Shown: positions 15,809 to 22,945 of the stretch, piece after piece
How the letters are laid out: every line of letters begins with the position of its first letter
Position numbering within the stretch: the first letter of the stretch is position 1
Origin: a virus
Length of the DNA stretch: 42,920 nucleotides
Direction: 5' to 3' (one strand)
Virus record (IMG/VR): IMGVR_UViG_3300030102_001245
Span: 1 to 42,920 of that record
Program-made: the position numbers and the translations under genes
The notes under the pieces: model-generated
Databases searched by the model: none
Seen by the model: only the letters and a program-made list of their open reading frames with translations
Told to the model about the DNA's origin: nothing

Positions 15809-16696
15809 TTACTCAGGAAAGTTTCCAAACATTTCTCTAAGTTGCATCTCTCTCATTTGTTGTTCTCTATCTAAAATAGGATTTCCAGTAGGAGAGTCCA
15901 GCATTTCCGCATTACCCAACATGCCCTTTAGCCTCATTAATTGCAAAGCTTTTCTAGCTCGGTTTACAGTATCTTGCTGTATACTATCTTCTAACATCAT
16001 AGCTTGTTCTCTCATAGCACCTAATGTACTACCTTCATACATAGAAGGATCTGCTTGCCTAGCACCAATCTGTAGCGGATCCATAGGTTGAGGTGGTAAC
16101 ATAACCTCACCACCGTCTTGATAGCTCATCATCTTTTTCTTTTTCTTAGCCATTCCACCATATTGCATACCCATCATGTTTTTCTTCATGGCCATTCCAC
16201 CACCCATCATACCCATAAGTGAATCATCTACCATACCACCTTCCTGCATATAGCCCATACGGTTTCTTACCATCTCTGGTAATTTACCTAAGCCGGGATT
16301 GTCTTCTGGTACTGGTTTTAACTGTCCACCTTTTTCCATCATCATCATCTTATCTTTGACCATGCCACCATGACCATAACTCATCATTTTATTTTTTACC
16401 ATACCACCGTGACCATACTGATCCATAACCATACCGCCGCCACGATACGCATCTACCATACCACCAGTACCCATAGGCTTAGGCCCAGCATTTACCATGC
16501 CACCACCGTACATGCCTTTCATGTTTTCTGTTGTTGCCATTTCAATGAGCTTATCGATATTAGAGTGCCCACCCTTTTCTGGCATATTGTTTATCATGTT
16601 CAACATAGGAACTCCTATCATATCTACGGCTTCTTTGCGGATAACAAATTCACCGGGTGTTAAAATTGTTTTTACTGTATCTGTAGTACCGGGCAT
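15809..16696 (-). CDS. Methionine/glycine-repeat virion-associated protein (295 aa)
   Basis: About 48 of 295 residues are Met by hand count. The centre (about 60-200) has eight GGM units, for example GGGMVMDQYGHGGMVKNKMM and YGHGGMVKDKMMMM. The first 35 residues hold LTPGEFVIRKEAVDMIGVPM, a motif I know from tape-measure-like and internal proteins of phages. It sits between portal and endolysin genes and overlaps the endolysin stop by one base. A similar short motif (GGLVEYQNGGSV) occurs in the ejection protein at 38096..39394. Possible membrane-active or internal virion protein; function unknown. Confidence 0.75.
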   Translation of the reverse strand: MPGTTDTVKTILTPGEFVIRKEAVDMIGVPMLNMINNMPEKGGHSNIDKLIEMATTENMKGMYGGGMVNAGPKPMGTGGMVDAYRGGGMVMDQYGHGGMVKNKMMSYGHGGMVKDKMMMMEKGGQLKPVPEDNPGLGKLPEMVRNRMGYMQEGGMVDDSLMGMMGGGMAMKKNMMGMQYGGMAKKKKKMMSYQDGGEVMLPPQPMDPLQIGARQADPSMYEGSTLGAMREQAMMLEDSIQQDTVNRARKALQLMRLKGMLGNAEMLDSPTGNPILDREQQMREMQLREMFGNFPE

Positions 16697-17103
16697 TATT
16701 CTTTAATCTCAAAATGTGGAAAGTCATCAAAGCGATTGTCTTTGACTTCCCATCTACCTTTCTCTTCATACATGTCCCAGTTTCCACCCCATCTTATCTT
16801 ATAGCCCATGCTCCTACCAATGCCAATAACGAACCCAGCAAAGAGGGTTTGTCGTTCCCTGTCCTCCCAATCCACAGGATAAGGGGTAACGTCAACGGCT
16901 TTAGAAGGGCTAGAATTATGCCTACCATTAGGATACCTAACCTTAGTACGTTTTTCATCATATAGTTTATTTTGCCTCTCCTTACTTCTGTGACCTTCCA
17001 GTATAGAGCAGTCTACGTGCTTAATAACCTCATTAAACACCTCCTGCAACCTTTTGTCACAAGTTGCTAATCTTTTCTTTGATCTTGTTGAGTACCTTGG
17101 CAT
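16696..17103 (-). CDS. Endolysin, M15/VanY-type peptidase (135 aa)
   Basis: The single domain has the M15 zinc-peptidase pattern: EGHRSKERQ (36-44), RH62..SSPSKAVD71, then RWGGNWD (104-110) and the terminal DFPHFE with H130. H62, D71 and H130 are the expected zinc ligands; an Asp in FDD before PHFE would be catalytic. Such enzymes cut the L-Ala-D-Glu or related bond in peptidoglycan. No signal peptide, so holin pores would release it. It is far from the candidate holin genes, beside the terminase, unlike a standard lysis cassette. Its overlap with the Met-rich gene suggests co-translation. Confidence 0.85.
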   Translation of the reverse strand: MPRYSTRSKKRLATCDKRLQEVFNEVIKHVDCSILEGHRSKERQNKLYDEKRTKVRYPNGRHNSSPSKAVDVTPYPVDWEDRERQTLFAGFVIGIGRSMGYKIRWGGNWDMYEEKGRWEVKDNRFDDFPHFEIKE

Positions 17104-17155
17104 GTGTGTATTTAGCTATCTTATCTTAACAATAAACAATGTAATAGTGCAACAT

Positions 17156-18745
17156 TTAAAGTCTAGAACCTGTCATCCAGTTGTATGCTTTGTTTTGTAT
17201 CTTGCGTATAGGATGATTATCAACGTTTTCAATAGATTCTAGTTTAGACCTGCTACTCTTTGGTGCTTTTGCAAAATAGTCTGCATAATACAAAGCATCC
17301 ATAACATCATCATTTCTAGGCTTAGGATGTTCAAAGAACTCATCTACTAACTCTGTCATCTCTCTTTGTATATACAACTTCTTAGAATTAACAATAGGGC
17401 CAAGGGTAGTTTCCAACCTGTCTTGTTTTTTGATTCTAGCCGGAGGCTTAACTCCCTTAAATATACCCGGAAGAAGTCTTTTCTCTTTTGCGGAAAGCCG
17501 TGTAACCATATCCCGAACCATCTCCTGTGCCGCAACTGTCTCAATCGTGACTCTACGTACAGGGCTGTATTTGTTTGCAAGTCTAATAATCTCTTTTGGA
17601 ACATCGAATGTTGGTATACGCTCACGAAAATACTCCAGTACATACCGATTATTGCTGGAATCAATGCCCATGACCAGTATGACTTGATAGTCAGAAGTCT
17701 CTGAAGCTGTTGCCGCAAGGTCAACACCCATGTAGATATGGATTGGTATGGCATCTTCACCGTCTATAAGGTAATTAAATTTATTTTTACATTCAACCCT
17801 TCCGTTGTAGTATTGTATTCTATCTATCTTAAACGATGCACTGGTAACATCTCTAGCATCATTCATATACTCCTGAGCAAACTTATTAACCAAACCAGCT
17901 TCAATAAACTCTCTCTTCTTTGCATCTAGTTTCTTTTTGCTAAACTGAGATTCCCATAAAGGTCTACCATCTTCTATAGCCCTGTAAAAGTTTACATCCC
18001 AAGGATATGCCCTTTTGTCCTCTTGTGCCTTCTTCCAACCGTCATACGTCATTTGCAGGTAAGAGTCATAGTGTACAATAGTTCCAGAAAGCCATATCCA
18101 GCCCTCCTTGCCCGGTGTTTCTTCTAAGGCAGGGTACACTGTGGATACGATCCATTTCTTGATGTCTGCACGCCTTTCTGGCGTTTTTGTGTTAAGCTCT
18201 GATTCAAAGTCATCAAGAACAATACCAGTATATCGTACATCTACTTCTGCCCTACCTCTAAGTCTTTGTGATGTACCTTTGGATATTACCCTATCACCTT
18301 TGGGTGTAACTAAATCTTTTTCTGTCCAGCGTTTACCTACACTACCACCATCCATATTTCCAAAGTAGTATCGTATCATTTTATTGTTTTCAAAGTGAGA
18401 GCGGATATATTTTAAATGATCTATAGCCTGTGACTGTTCTTCTGATACCCATGCAATAAAATGTTGCTGGTCATCAGCCGCAAAGCAAAGCTTGTGCATG
18501 ATAGCGGCTTTGGCTACTACAGACTTACCATGACCTCGTGGTATGATATTGCATATCCTAGCTCCGGGTCTTGTATCTATCATCTTCTGACCCATTTCGT
18601 AATGAAAGGGTGCTGATTCTGATTTTTTTAAGAAGTCATTAGGGAGAAAGGCTCTTCCAAAGTAGATAAGGTTTTTATATGCTTTTGCTAGCACCTCATC
18701 TCTCCTGCCCATCTCTGATGGAGGTGGGGTAATGTTAAAACTCAT
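17156..18745 (-). CDS. terL: Terminase large subunit (529 aa)
   Basis: Walker A is IPRGHGKS (about 68-75) and Walker B IVLDDFE (about 175-181), with the second acidic residue catalytic. The C-terminal RNase H-like nuclease begins IYMGVDLAATAS (near 338), continues with the block VETVAAQEMVRDM, and ends with PKPRNDDVMDALYYADYF, where the paired Asp residues bind metal. This is the motor that packages DNA into the procapsid and cuts it. ATG 18745 overlaps the stop of the small subunit gene by four bases. The G-x-G-H-G-K-S Walker A with His is unusual relative to the common GxGKS, but is known from T7-like and marine phage terminases. Confidence 0.9.
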   Translation of the reverse strand: MSFNITPPPSEMGRRDEVLAKAYKNLIYFGRAFLPNDFLKKSESAPFHYEMGQKMIDTRPGARICNIIPRGHGKSVVAKAAIMHKLCFAADDQQHFIAWVSEEQSQAIDHLKYIRSHFENNKMIRYYFGNMDGGSVGKRWTEKDLVTPKGDRVISKGTSQRLRGRAEVDVRYTGIVLDDFESELNTKTPERRADIKKWIVSTVYPALEETPGKEGWIWLSGTIVHYDSYLQMTYDGWKKAQEDKRAYPWDVNFYRAIEDGRPLWESQFSKKKLDAKKREFIEAGLVNKFAQEYMNDARDVTSASFKIDRIQYYNGRVECKNKFNYLIDGEDAIPIHIYMGVDLAATASETSDYQVILVMGIDSSNNRYVLEYFRERIPTFDVPKEIIRLANKYSPVRRVTIETVAAQEMVRDMVTRLSAKEKRLLPGIFKGVKPPARIKKQDRLETTLGPIVNSKKLYIQREMTELVDEFFEHPKPRNDDVMDALYYADYFAKAPKSSRSKLESIENVDNHPIRKIQNKAYNWMTGSRL

Positions 18746-19497
18746 TCAGATAATTGTTTCTTTGTTTCTGGTAATATACCTTGTTCAAATGCTTTGAGTT
18801 TGTCTCTGCTAAATCCAGAGAACTCTTGTATCAATGCTACTGAGTCTACTTTCTTTTCTGTAGACAGTAAGCCAGATATTTTCATCAGTGTTTCCAAGGC
18901 TCTAAGCTTATCATTGTCTTTTGCATCTTTTTTATCTACAACATCTTTAGTGCTTTCCAATAAGTATCTTTTTGTAATACCTACCTCTGACATTAAGTTT
19001 TCTATTTCTTTATCCACTGCTTGCCTCACTGTTTTGTTTTTAAGTAGTAGTGTTGATTTTCTTTCTGCATACTCTAGGCTGTTTGTAGTTGGAAATGCTT
19101 TTTGATATGCTTCTATGGGTTCCATACCATGTGCAATATACTTTGCAAAGTTTTTCTTAGCCAATGTTAAATGGCCTTGAGTTGCTACATCATATCCAGA
19201 TCGTTTTGAAAACCTATACATTTCATCCTTAACTGAACCACTAAAAGGAAGTTTACTTTTTAAGCTAAACATTCCTATGATTGTTCTCGTATATGGAGTT
19301 TTTTTTCTTCTCTTGTAAGCAAAAGAACCTTTTTTAAGTACTTGCACTATTTTACCATCATCTGCAAGACACCAGTCCCCCTCCTCTGCTTTTTTCCAGT
19401 CTGTAATTAGAGGTGTGTTAGGATGTGCAGTACGAAACTCCAATTCAGATTCATAGGCAAAATGCTTAACGCCTTTAATAGTACGGCTTAGTGCCAA
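18742..19497 (-). CDS. terS: Terminase small subunit (251 aa)
   Basis: Start appears to be TTG 19497, directly after the TAG of the preceding gene; the conserved-looking N-terminal text (LSRTIKGVKHFAYESELEFR) supports it. The N-terminal ~90 residues form a separate small domain (EEGDWCLADDGKIVQVL). The central part (about 115-185) resembles terminase small subunit DNA-binding domains: NFAKYIAHGMEPIEAYQKAF and KNKTVRQAVDKEIENL. The C-terminal ~65 residues are helical and probably mediate oligomerisation or contact with the large subunit. It recognises the packaging site. Position directly before the large subunit fits. Confidence 0.75.
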   Translation of the reverse strand: MALSRTIKGVKHFAYESELEFRTAHPNTPLITDWKKAEEGDWCLADDGKIVQVLKKGSFAYKRRKKTPYTRTIIGMFSLKSKLPFSGSVKDEMYRFSKRSGYDVATQGHLTLAKKNFAKYIAHGMEPIEAYQKAFPTTNSLEYAERKSTLLLKNKTVRQAVDKEIENLMSEVGITKRYLLESTKDVVDKKDAKDNDKLRALETLMKISGLLSTEKKVDSVALIQEFSGFSRDKLKAFEQGILPETKKQLSE

Positions 19498-19734
19498 CTA
19501 GTTAGGCTCTTTGTCTGTAAACAGGTTCACGTCTAATATCTGTAGTTCCGGCATATTCTTCATGCGGTACAATAATTCGGATATTAAACCTATTTGCTTG
19601 GAGTTGGGGTCTATAACATCCATAAGCTTTAACTCTGCAGATATCTCACGACAACGCTCTAGGTTTTCAAATACGTTACCTATTTCAAAGTCGCCAGCTA
19701 AGGCTTTTTGGTATAATGTTTTGTATTCTGACAT
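19498..19734 (-). CDS. Small helical protein, first gene of the late arm (78 aa)
   Basis: An acidic helical protein (FENLERCREISAELKLMDV; ISELLYRMKNMPELQIL). It overlaps nothing but abuts the small terminase start (TAG TTG). As first gene of the minus-strand late operon it is the one closest to the divergent control region. No family recognised; a role with the terminase is possible by position only. Confidence 0.6.
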   Translation of the reverse strand: MSEYKTLYQKALAGDFEIGNVFENLERCREISAELKLMDVIDPNSKQIGLISELLYRMKNMPELQILDVNLFTDKEPN

Positions 19735-19737
19735 GAT

Positions 19738-20170
19738 TTAATTTAATAAAAACTTGACAACTATGTTTGATATAATATATATTTAATTATCCTAGTTTAG
19801 TTTGCGGTTGGTTATTTATAATAGTACTATAGTATATATAGTATAATAGTATATATAGTATATATTATATATAATATATATATAATATATATATAGTAAT
19901 ATAGTATATATAGTAATATATAGTAATTATAGTAAGTAGTAAATAGTAATATAGTATATATAGTACCGCCTTTGTATTTGTAGTACCGCCTTTGGGGAAA
20001 ACTTCCAAAAATTTTAAAAAATTATATTAGCATGTGTGTTTTTCTTTTTTTGCACACGGCCGCCCCCCTAATCCGTTTCTAGGTTAGAAATATTGTGTTA
20101 GAAAAAGCAAATTGACTTAAGTCAGTTATATTATACAACGCAAATTTTTTTAAAAAAGTTTAAATATTAT
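19738..20170. other. Gene-free divergent control region with AT-rich microrepeats
   Basis: No gene is supported here. From about 19800 to 19970 the sequence is dominated by overlapping TAGTATATA/TATATAA units and is almost free of G and C, which would melt easily. TAGTACCGCCTTTG occurs twice 20 bases apart (19961-19974 and 19981-19994). A GC-rich island (ACGGCCGCCCCCC) is near 20056-20070. The late operon must start in or near this region, but I could not identify a convincing minus-strand promoter; a candidate TTGACA at 19754 faces the other way with poor spacing. It is a reasonable place for an origin or for late-gene control. Confidence 0.65.
19961..19994. repeat. Tandem 20-bp repeat TAGTACCGCCTTTG
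   Basis: Two copies of TAGTACCGCCTTTG with a 20-base period, embedded in the AT-rich region. Two helical turns between copies puts them on the same DNA face, which is consistent with a protein-binding site. Read on the minus strand (CAAAGGCGGTACTA) they would lie upstream of the late operon and could be regulator sites for it. Confidence 0.65.
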
Positions 20171-20200
20171 GGAACTTTTTTCATTTCTGAAACGTATAAT
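20171..20200 (+). promoter_or_regulatory. Early promoter P1 (family GGAAC-N-TATAAT)
   Basis: GGAAC at 20171-20175, TATAAT at 20195-20200, 19 bases between; T-rich run after GGAAC as in the other copies. It drives the DUF932-like gene, with a leader of about 225 bases. It is one of six matching elements, all on the plus strand in front of early genes (the other five have 18-base spacers). The -10 hexamer lies inside a 56-bp palindrome. Confidence 0.75.
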
Positions 20201-20248
20201 AGTCAAAGACATTGACTAAATGTCTTGATGTTCTTTGACAATTATACG
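20193..20248. promoter_or_regulatory. 56-bp palindrome overlapping P1 (operator or origin candidate)
   Basis: CGTATAATAGTCAAAGA (20193-20209) pairs with TCTTTGACAATTATACG (20232-20248): 16 of 17 positions complementary. Inside, AAGACATT (20206-20213) also pairs with AATGTCTT (20219-20226), and this alternative stem excludes the inner part of the outer one. The left arm contains the P1 -10 box, so the right arm carries a mirror-image -10 on the other strand. A protein bound here would control P1. As RNA, only the inner stem would be fully transcribed. Confidence 0.75.
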
Positions 20249-20433
20249 ATATGCAATCAGCCGATGGTGGTCGGGCTGTACCTTTACTTTGTGATGTATG
20301 TAAGAATGAAGCCGAGTATTGGATACGGTGAAAATAGACCTAGACTTATTATGGAAGCATGGCTACCTGATCGTAGAATGAAGGGTAGCACAAAAAACTT
20401 AATCTTAATCTAAAATAAATAAGGAGCATTAAA

Positions 20434-21381
20434 ATGCAATTACATGATCTTAATAACATCACTGACTTAGTACCAGTTACAGAATCTAACCAAGTTACAG
20501 AACCAACTATTAAAAACTATGGTGGTAACCTTGATCCATTTATGGAAGTTCACAAGGAACAACTAACCTTTCCTGATGGTTCTGTAAATCCTATGGTTTA
20601 TGGTGTTCGATTAGGTACTCAGGATAAATTGTTAGCTGGTAATGTCTCAGCAAATTATTTGTTAGTACCTAATAGGGAACTAATGGATGTTGCTATGGAA
20701 ATTATGGCTGTTAGCGGATTGAAATGGGAACATGAAAAAAGGTTCTTTAATAACAAAGGTCAGTTCAGAGATATATATTTCTGTAAAGATGGTGGATTAG
20801 AGAAACCAGTTCCTAATGTTGGTGATCTTGTGGGGCTAGTACTTGAAGTACAAAACTCTTACAATGGATCAACTGGTGCGGGAATTAGAATCTACTTCCA
20901 GAGATACATTTGTAAAAACGGTATGACTTCTAATAAATATGGCTTTGGTTATATGTTTAGTCATAACAAAGGCCAAAGCCTGAATTGGAAAGATGAGATA
21001 TTCCAAGCAACTAATTTGCTTAGAAACTCATCCGAGTACCATTTAACAAACTTTGTTGAGGCTTGTGGTAAGTTACAGAAACCAGTTGATAATACAGAAA
21101 TCAAGTTAATTAGGGAAAAGTATATTCCTAAAGGAACTAGTGGAAATCAATTACCAATACAGCAATTTGGTCAACTTATGGACAAGTACTATGAAGATGG
21201 TGATTTCACAGCATGGGGTTTGTTAAATGCGGGAACAAGTGTACTATGGCATCCTGAAAAGCTAACCAATGCTAACTTCAGTAATAATAGTGTAGTGGTT
21301 GATGGACTTTTACAATATGGTAAGGATACAGAAGAAACTACTTTTGTAGACCCTAACCAGACTGATATGTTCCAGTCATAA
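20434..21381 (+). CDS. DUF932-like phage protein (315 aa)
   Basis: The features Y.V.PNREL near residue 75-85 (NYLLVPNRELMDVAMEIMAV), the following FFNNKGQFRDIYF, NSYNGSTGAGIRIYFQRYICKNGMT and MFSHNKGQ match DUF932/plasmid- and phage-like proteins (TIGR03299 relatives), which are common in phages and plasmids but lack a proven function. It has its own promoter P1, a good ribosome binding site (AAGGAGCATTAAAATG) and a strong terminator, so it is a single-gene transcription unit, probably expressed early and highly. Ends LLQYGKDTEETTFVDPNQTD. Confidence 0.8.
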   Translation: MQLHDLNNITDLVPVTESNQVTEPTIKNYGGNLDPFMEVHKEQLTFPDGSVNPMVYGVRLGTQDKLLAGNVSANYLLVPNRELMDVAMEIMAVSGLKWEHEKRFFNNKGQFRDIYFCKDGGLEKPVPNVGDLVGLVLEVQNSYNGSTGAGIRIYFQRYICKNGMTSNKYGFGYMFSHNKGQSLNWKDEIFQATNLLRNSSEYHLTNFVEACGKLQKPVDNTEIKLIREKYIPKGTSGNQLPIQQFGQLMDKYYEDGDFTAWGLLNAGTSVLWHPEKLTNANFSNNSVVVDGLLQYGKDTEETTFVDPNQTDMFQS

Positions 21382-21389
21382 CACAAAAC

Positions 21390-21437
21390 AGAGATAGGGA
21401 GCCAAAAGGCTCCCTATCTCTAATTTTTTTTATTTTT
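21390..21437 (+). terminator. Strong Rho-independent terminator
   Basis: AGAGATAGGGAGCC (21390-21403), loop AAAA, GGCTCCCTATCTCT (21408-21421): perfect 14-bp stem with a tetraloop, followed by AATTTTTTTT and more U-rich sequence. It ends the DUF932-like gene message. Confidence 0.92.
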
Positions 21438-21454
21438 ATATTTTTTTATATTTC

Positions 21455-21549
21455 TGTGCACGTAGGTAGATTGTGCACGTAAGTAGATTTTTTATAACTT
21501 TGTGCACGTTGGTAGTTTATTTTTATTATATAGTGTGCACGTAGGTAGG
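21455..21549 (+). repeat. Four iteron-like direct repeats TGTGCACGTaGGTAGa
   Basis: Copies start at 21455, 21472, 21501 and 21534; each is TGTGCACGT followed by AGGTAGA, AAGTAGA, TGGTAGT or AGGTAGG. TGTGCACGT is invariant. They lie in an AT-rich gene-free gap (21382-21753) directly after the terminator and before promoter P2. Direct repeats of this size beside AT-rich DNA are typical of replication origins with initiator-binding iterons, and equally of operator arrays. No initiator protein is recognisable in the window. Confidence 0.8.
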
Positions 21550-21694
21550 TAATCCCCCTAAGTTCTGTAATATGTGGGTATATATGTAAGTTAATTACTT
21601 CTCTTGTTTATACTATATTATATAAGCTGATTTATATACCACATCCCCCTTACACATCCCCCCAAAAAAGATTTAATTTTTTTTTAATTATTTT

Positions 21695-21723
21695 GAAACT
21701 TTTTTTAATGCTTGGAGTATAGT
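21695..21723 (+). promoter_or_regulatory. Early promoter P2
   Basis: GAAAC at 21695-21699 (a GGAAC variant), 18 bases, TATAGT at 21718-21723. Drives the 77-residue gene at 21754 with a good AATAAGGAGTTTT site. Weakest match of the family but spacing and the T-run after the -35 agree. Confidence 0.6.
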
Positions 21724-21753
21724 ATATATAACAATTAATAAGGAGTTTTAAAT

Positions 21754-21987
21754 ATGTCAAATAATAATATGATAACTAGAAAATGGAGTAAACAAAACGT
21801 GCAAGAGGTTTTAAAATCTTTGAGAAGTGCAAAAACAAAAGAAGGAAAAAACATATTTAATGTTGTGAAAAAAGACAACCTTTATGAAGTCAAAGCAAAC
21901 AAAAATAATGAATTAGTTTTTGGGGCAATGCTTGGAAGGGTTGATTATCTAGTAACATTTGATAAAAGATTATTTTCAGAAAAATAA
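21754..21987 (+). CDS. Hypothetical early protein (77 aa)
   Basis: Small mixed alpha/beta protein (KWSKQNVQEVLKSLRSAKT; NVVKKDNLYEVKANKN; LGRVDYLVTFDKRLF). No catalytic motif or family recognised. It is a single gene between promoters P2 and P3, preceded by AAGGAGTTTTAAAT. Confidence 0.65.
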   Translation: MSNNNMITRKWSKQNVQEVLKSLRSAKTKEGKNIFNVVKKDNLYEVKANKNNELVFGAMLGRVDYLVTFDKRLFSEK

Positions 21988-21996
21988 AAAAACTTT

Positions 21997-22025
21997 GGAA
22001 CTTTCCGCAACTCGGATAGTATAAC
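21997..22025 (+). promoter_or_regulatory. Early promoter P3
   Basis: GGAAC at 21997-22001, 18 bases, TATAAC at 22020-22025, then AAGTAA as in P4 and P6. Lies just after the stop of the 77-residue gene and drives the 64-residue gene at 22058. Confidence 0.75.
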
Positions 22026-22057
22026 AAGTAACAAAACAAAAAAATGGAGTAAAAAAC

Positions 22058-22252
22058 ATGAGAACATTTGACAAATACAAACAAAACCTAAGAGCCACAG
22101 ACGATTCTGTATACAGCTATGAAACGAGGGTGGCAGAGATAGACCACAAAAACAGAACAATTACACCGCTTGGGTGGTGGTCTGTAACTACATCAAAACA
22201 TATAAATTATGTGGGTTCTGAATACGGCTACAAAGTACAGAAAGTAAACTAA
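22058..22252 (+). CDS. Small protein, DUF8033-like (64 aa)
   Basis: The text VYSYETRVAEID, then TITPLGWWSVTTSKHINYVG, matches from memory a family of short viral proteins (DUF8033) with the invariant (W)W S.TTSKHIN block. Function is unknown; the Tyr/Ser/Trp-rich fold is small and beta-like. Start ATG 22058 with GGAG eight bases upstream (AATGGAGTAAAAAAC). Followed by a hairpin and then a zinc-ribbon gene. Confidence 0.65.
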   Translation: MRTFDKYKQNLRATDDSVYSYETRVAEIDHKNRTITPLGWWSVTTSKHINYVGSEYGYKVQKVN

Positions 22253-22264
22253 CTTACAGAAATT

Positions 22265-22291
22265 AAAGGGGGTGTGTAATGCATCCCCTTT
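22265..22291 (+). terminator. Intercistronic GC hairpin
   Basis: AAAGGGGGTG (22265-22274), loop of 7, CATCCCCTTT (22282-22291): 10-bp stem with one wobble, followed by T then GGAG of the next ribosome site. Only a short U-run, so a weak terminator or mRNA-stabilising stem placed directly before a ribosome site. Confidence 0.6.
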
Positions 22292-22303
22292 TGGAGAAAT
22301 AAA

Positions 22304-22513
22304 ATGAATAAAAAATATAAAATAGTTTTTGTAGATGATGAAATAGGATGGAGTATTTGTGATGTGTGTAATAAGTACGGAAACTTTTTTGATGGTTATT
22401 TTTACGGATTTAATGGATTTACACAAAAAGAACTAAACAAACTAGGACTATCTCATTTAGATGCAAGTAAAGATAATGTTAGATGTGATGATTGTTTAAC
22501 AATTAAAAAATAA
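22304..22513 (+). CDS. Zinc-ribbon protein (69 aa)
   Basis: Two CxxC pairs: C19/C22 (SICDVC) and C61/C64 (RCDDC), with a Gly/Tyr/Phe-rich linker (NGFTQKELNKLGLSHLDA). Such zinc ribbons bind nucleic acids or proteins. Start ATG 22304 with TTGGAG upstream. Transcribed in the P3 unit; the P4 promoter follows its stop at once. Confidence 0.65.
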   Translation: MNKKYKIVFVDDEIGWSICDVCNKYGNFFDGYFYGFNGFTQKELNKLGLSHLDASKDNVRCDDCLTIKK

Positions 22514-22516
22514 ATG

Positions 22517-22545
22517 GGAACTTTATTTTAAGAGTGTAGTATAAT
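22517..22545 (+). promoter_or_regulatory. Early promoter P4
   Basis: GGAAC at 22517-22521, 18 bases, TATAAT at 22540-22545, then AAGTAAA. A transcription start at about 22552 would place the structured leader 22555-22620 at the very 5' end of the message. Confidence 0.75.
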
Positions 22546-22554
22546 AAGTAAATA

Positions 22555-22620
22555 GGCGAGGAGAACGATAGAGGGAGTAATTACCCTAATCATTGAATTG
22601 ATAATCTTAGTACCCTCGCC
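22555..22620 (+). ncRNA. Structured 5' leader (three-way-junction candidate)
   Basis: GGCGAGG (22555-22561) pairs with CCTCGCC (22614-22620), closing two small hairpins: AGGG (22572-22575) with CCCT (22584-22587), and ATCA (22589-22592) with TGAT (22599-22602). It begins two or three bases after the expected start of the P4 message and ends about ten bases before AAAAGGAGC of the DUF7249-like gene. Could be a leader that protects the 5' end or regulates translation. It lacks a T-loop and is not a tRNA. Confidence 0.5.
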
Positions 22621-22645
22621 AAACAATAAAAGGAGCAGTAATACA

Positions 22646-22945
22646 ATGAGTAATAAATACAACGGATGGACAAATTATGAAACTTGGAATTTTAATTTGT
22701 GGATCACAAACACAGAGGGAGATTATAGACACGCCCTACAACTCACAAAGGATTCTATAAATAAGTATGAGTTATCTAAAGACCTTGAAGAGTGGGCAGA
22801 AGATATGGCTGATGATGTTCTTAGATCATACGAATACGCACATGGATTTATTACAGACATGGTGAATAGTTCTGTAAAATCAGTCAATTTCTATGAGGTA
22901 GCTGAACATTTGTGGGATGAGGTACATGATGAGGAGGAAGAGTGA
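22646..22945 (+). CDS. DUF7249-like protein (99 aa)
   Basis: The start NKYNGWTNYETWNFNLWI is the hallmark of a widespread phage and archaeal small protein family that I know as DUF7249; function unknown. The C-terminus is acidic (DEVHDEEEE). I use ATG 22646, which has AAAAGGAGC upstream and begins directly at the conserved block; an in-frame extension upstream (22598) lies inside the structured leader. Its stop overlaps the start of the next gene (TGATG). Confidence 0.75.
   Translation: MSNKYNGWTNYETWNFNLWITNTEGDYRHALQLTKDSINKYELSKDLEEWAEDMADDVLRSYEYAHGFITDMVNSSVKSVNFYEVAEHLWDEVHDEEEE

Noticed and set aside
16370-16663. His/Thr-rich ORF on the plus strand opposite the Met-rich gene
   Set aside because: It is the antisense of the GGM repeats, with strange composition and no start signal.
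17366-17704. Plus-strand ORFs opposite the large terminase gene
   Set aside because: They lie entirely within a well-supported gene on the other strand and show no motifs.
19754-19776. TTGACA and TATAAT on the plus strand near the start of the late arm
   Set aside because: Spacing is only 11 bases, far from the needed 16-18, and it points away from the late genes.
20225-20413. 62-residue plus-strand ORF and a 26-residue ORF (20251-20331) in the P1 leader
   Set aside because: Neither has a ribosome site; the longer one starts inside the palindrome. The 26-residue peptide has one CxxC but no partner pair. They are possible leader peptides but not supported.
21455-21549. The TGTGCACGT repeats as a CRISPR array
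   Set aside because: Repeats are short and spacers are 1 to 17 bases of AT-rich sequence; no cas genes other than a Cas4-like nuclease.
22555-22620. The structured leader as a tRNA
   Set aside because: It has a 7-bp end stem but no T-loop, no usual anticodon arm length and no 3' CCA context.
22598-22945. Longer start of the DUF7249-like gene at 22598
   Set aside because: The extension lies inside the structured leader; ATG 22646 has a good ribosome site and begins at the conserved block.
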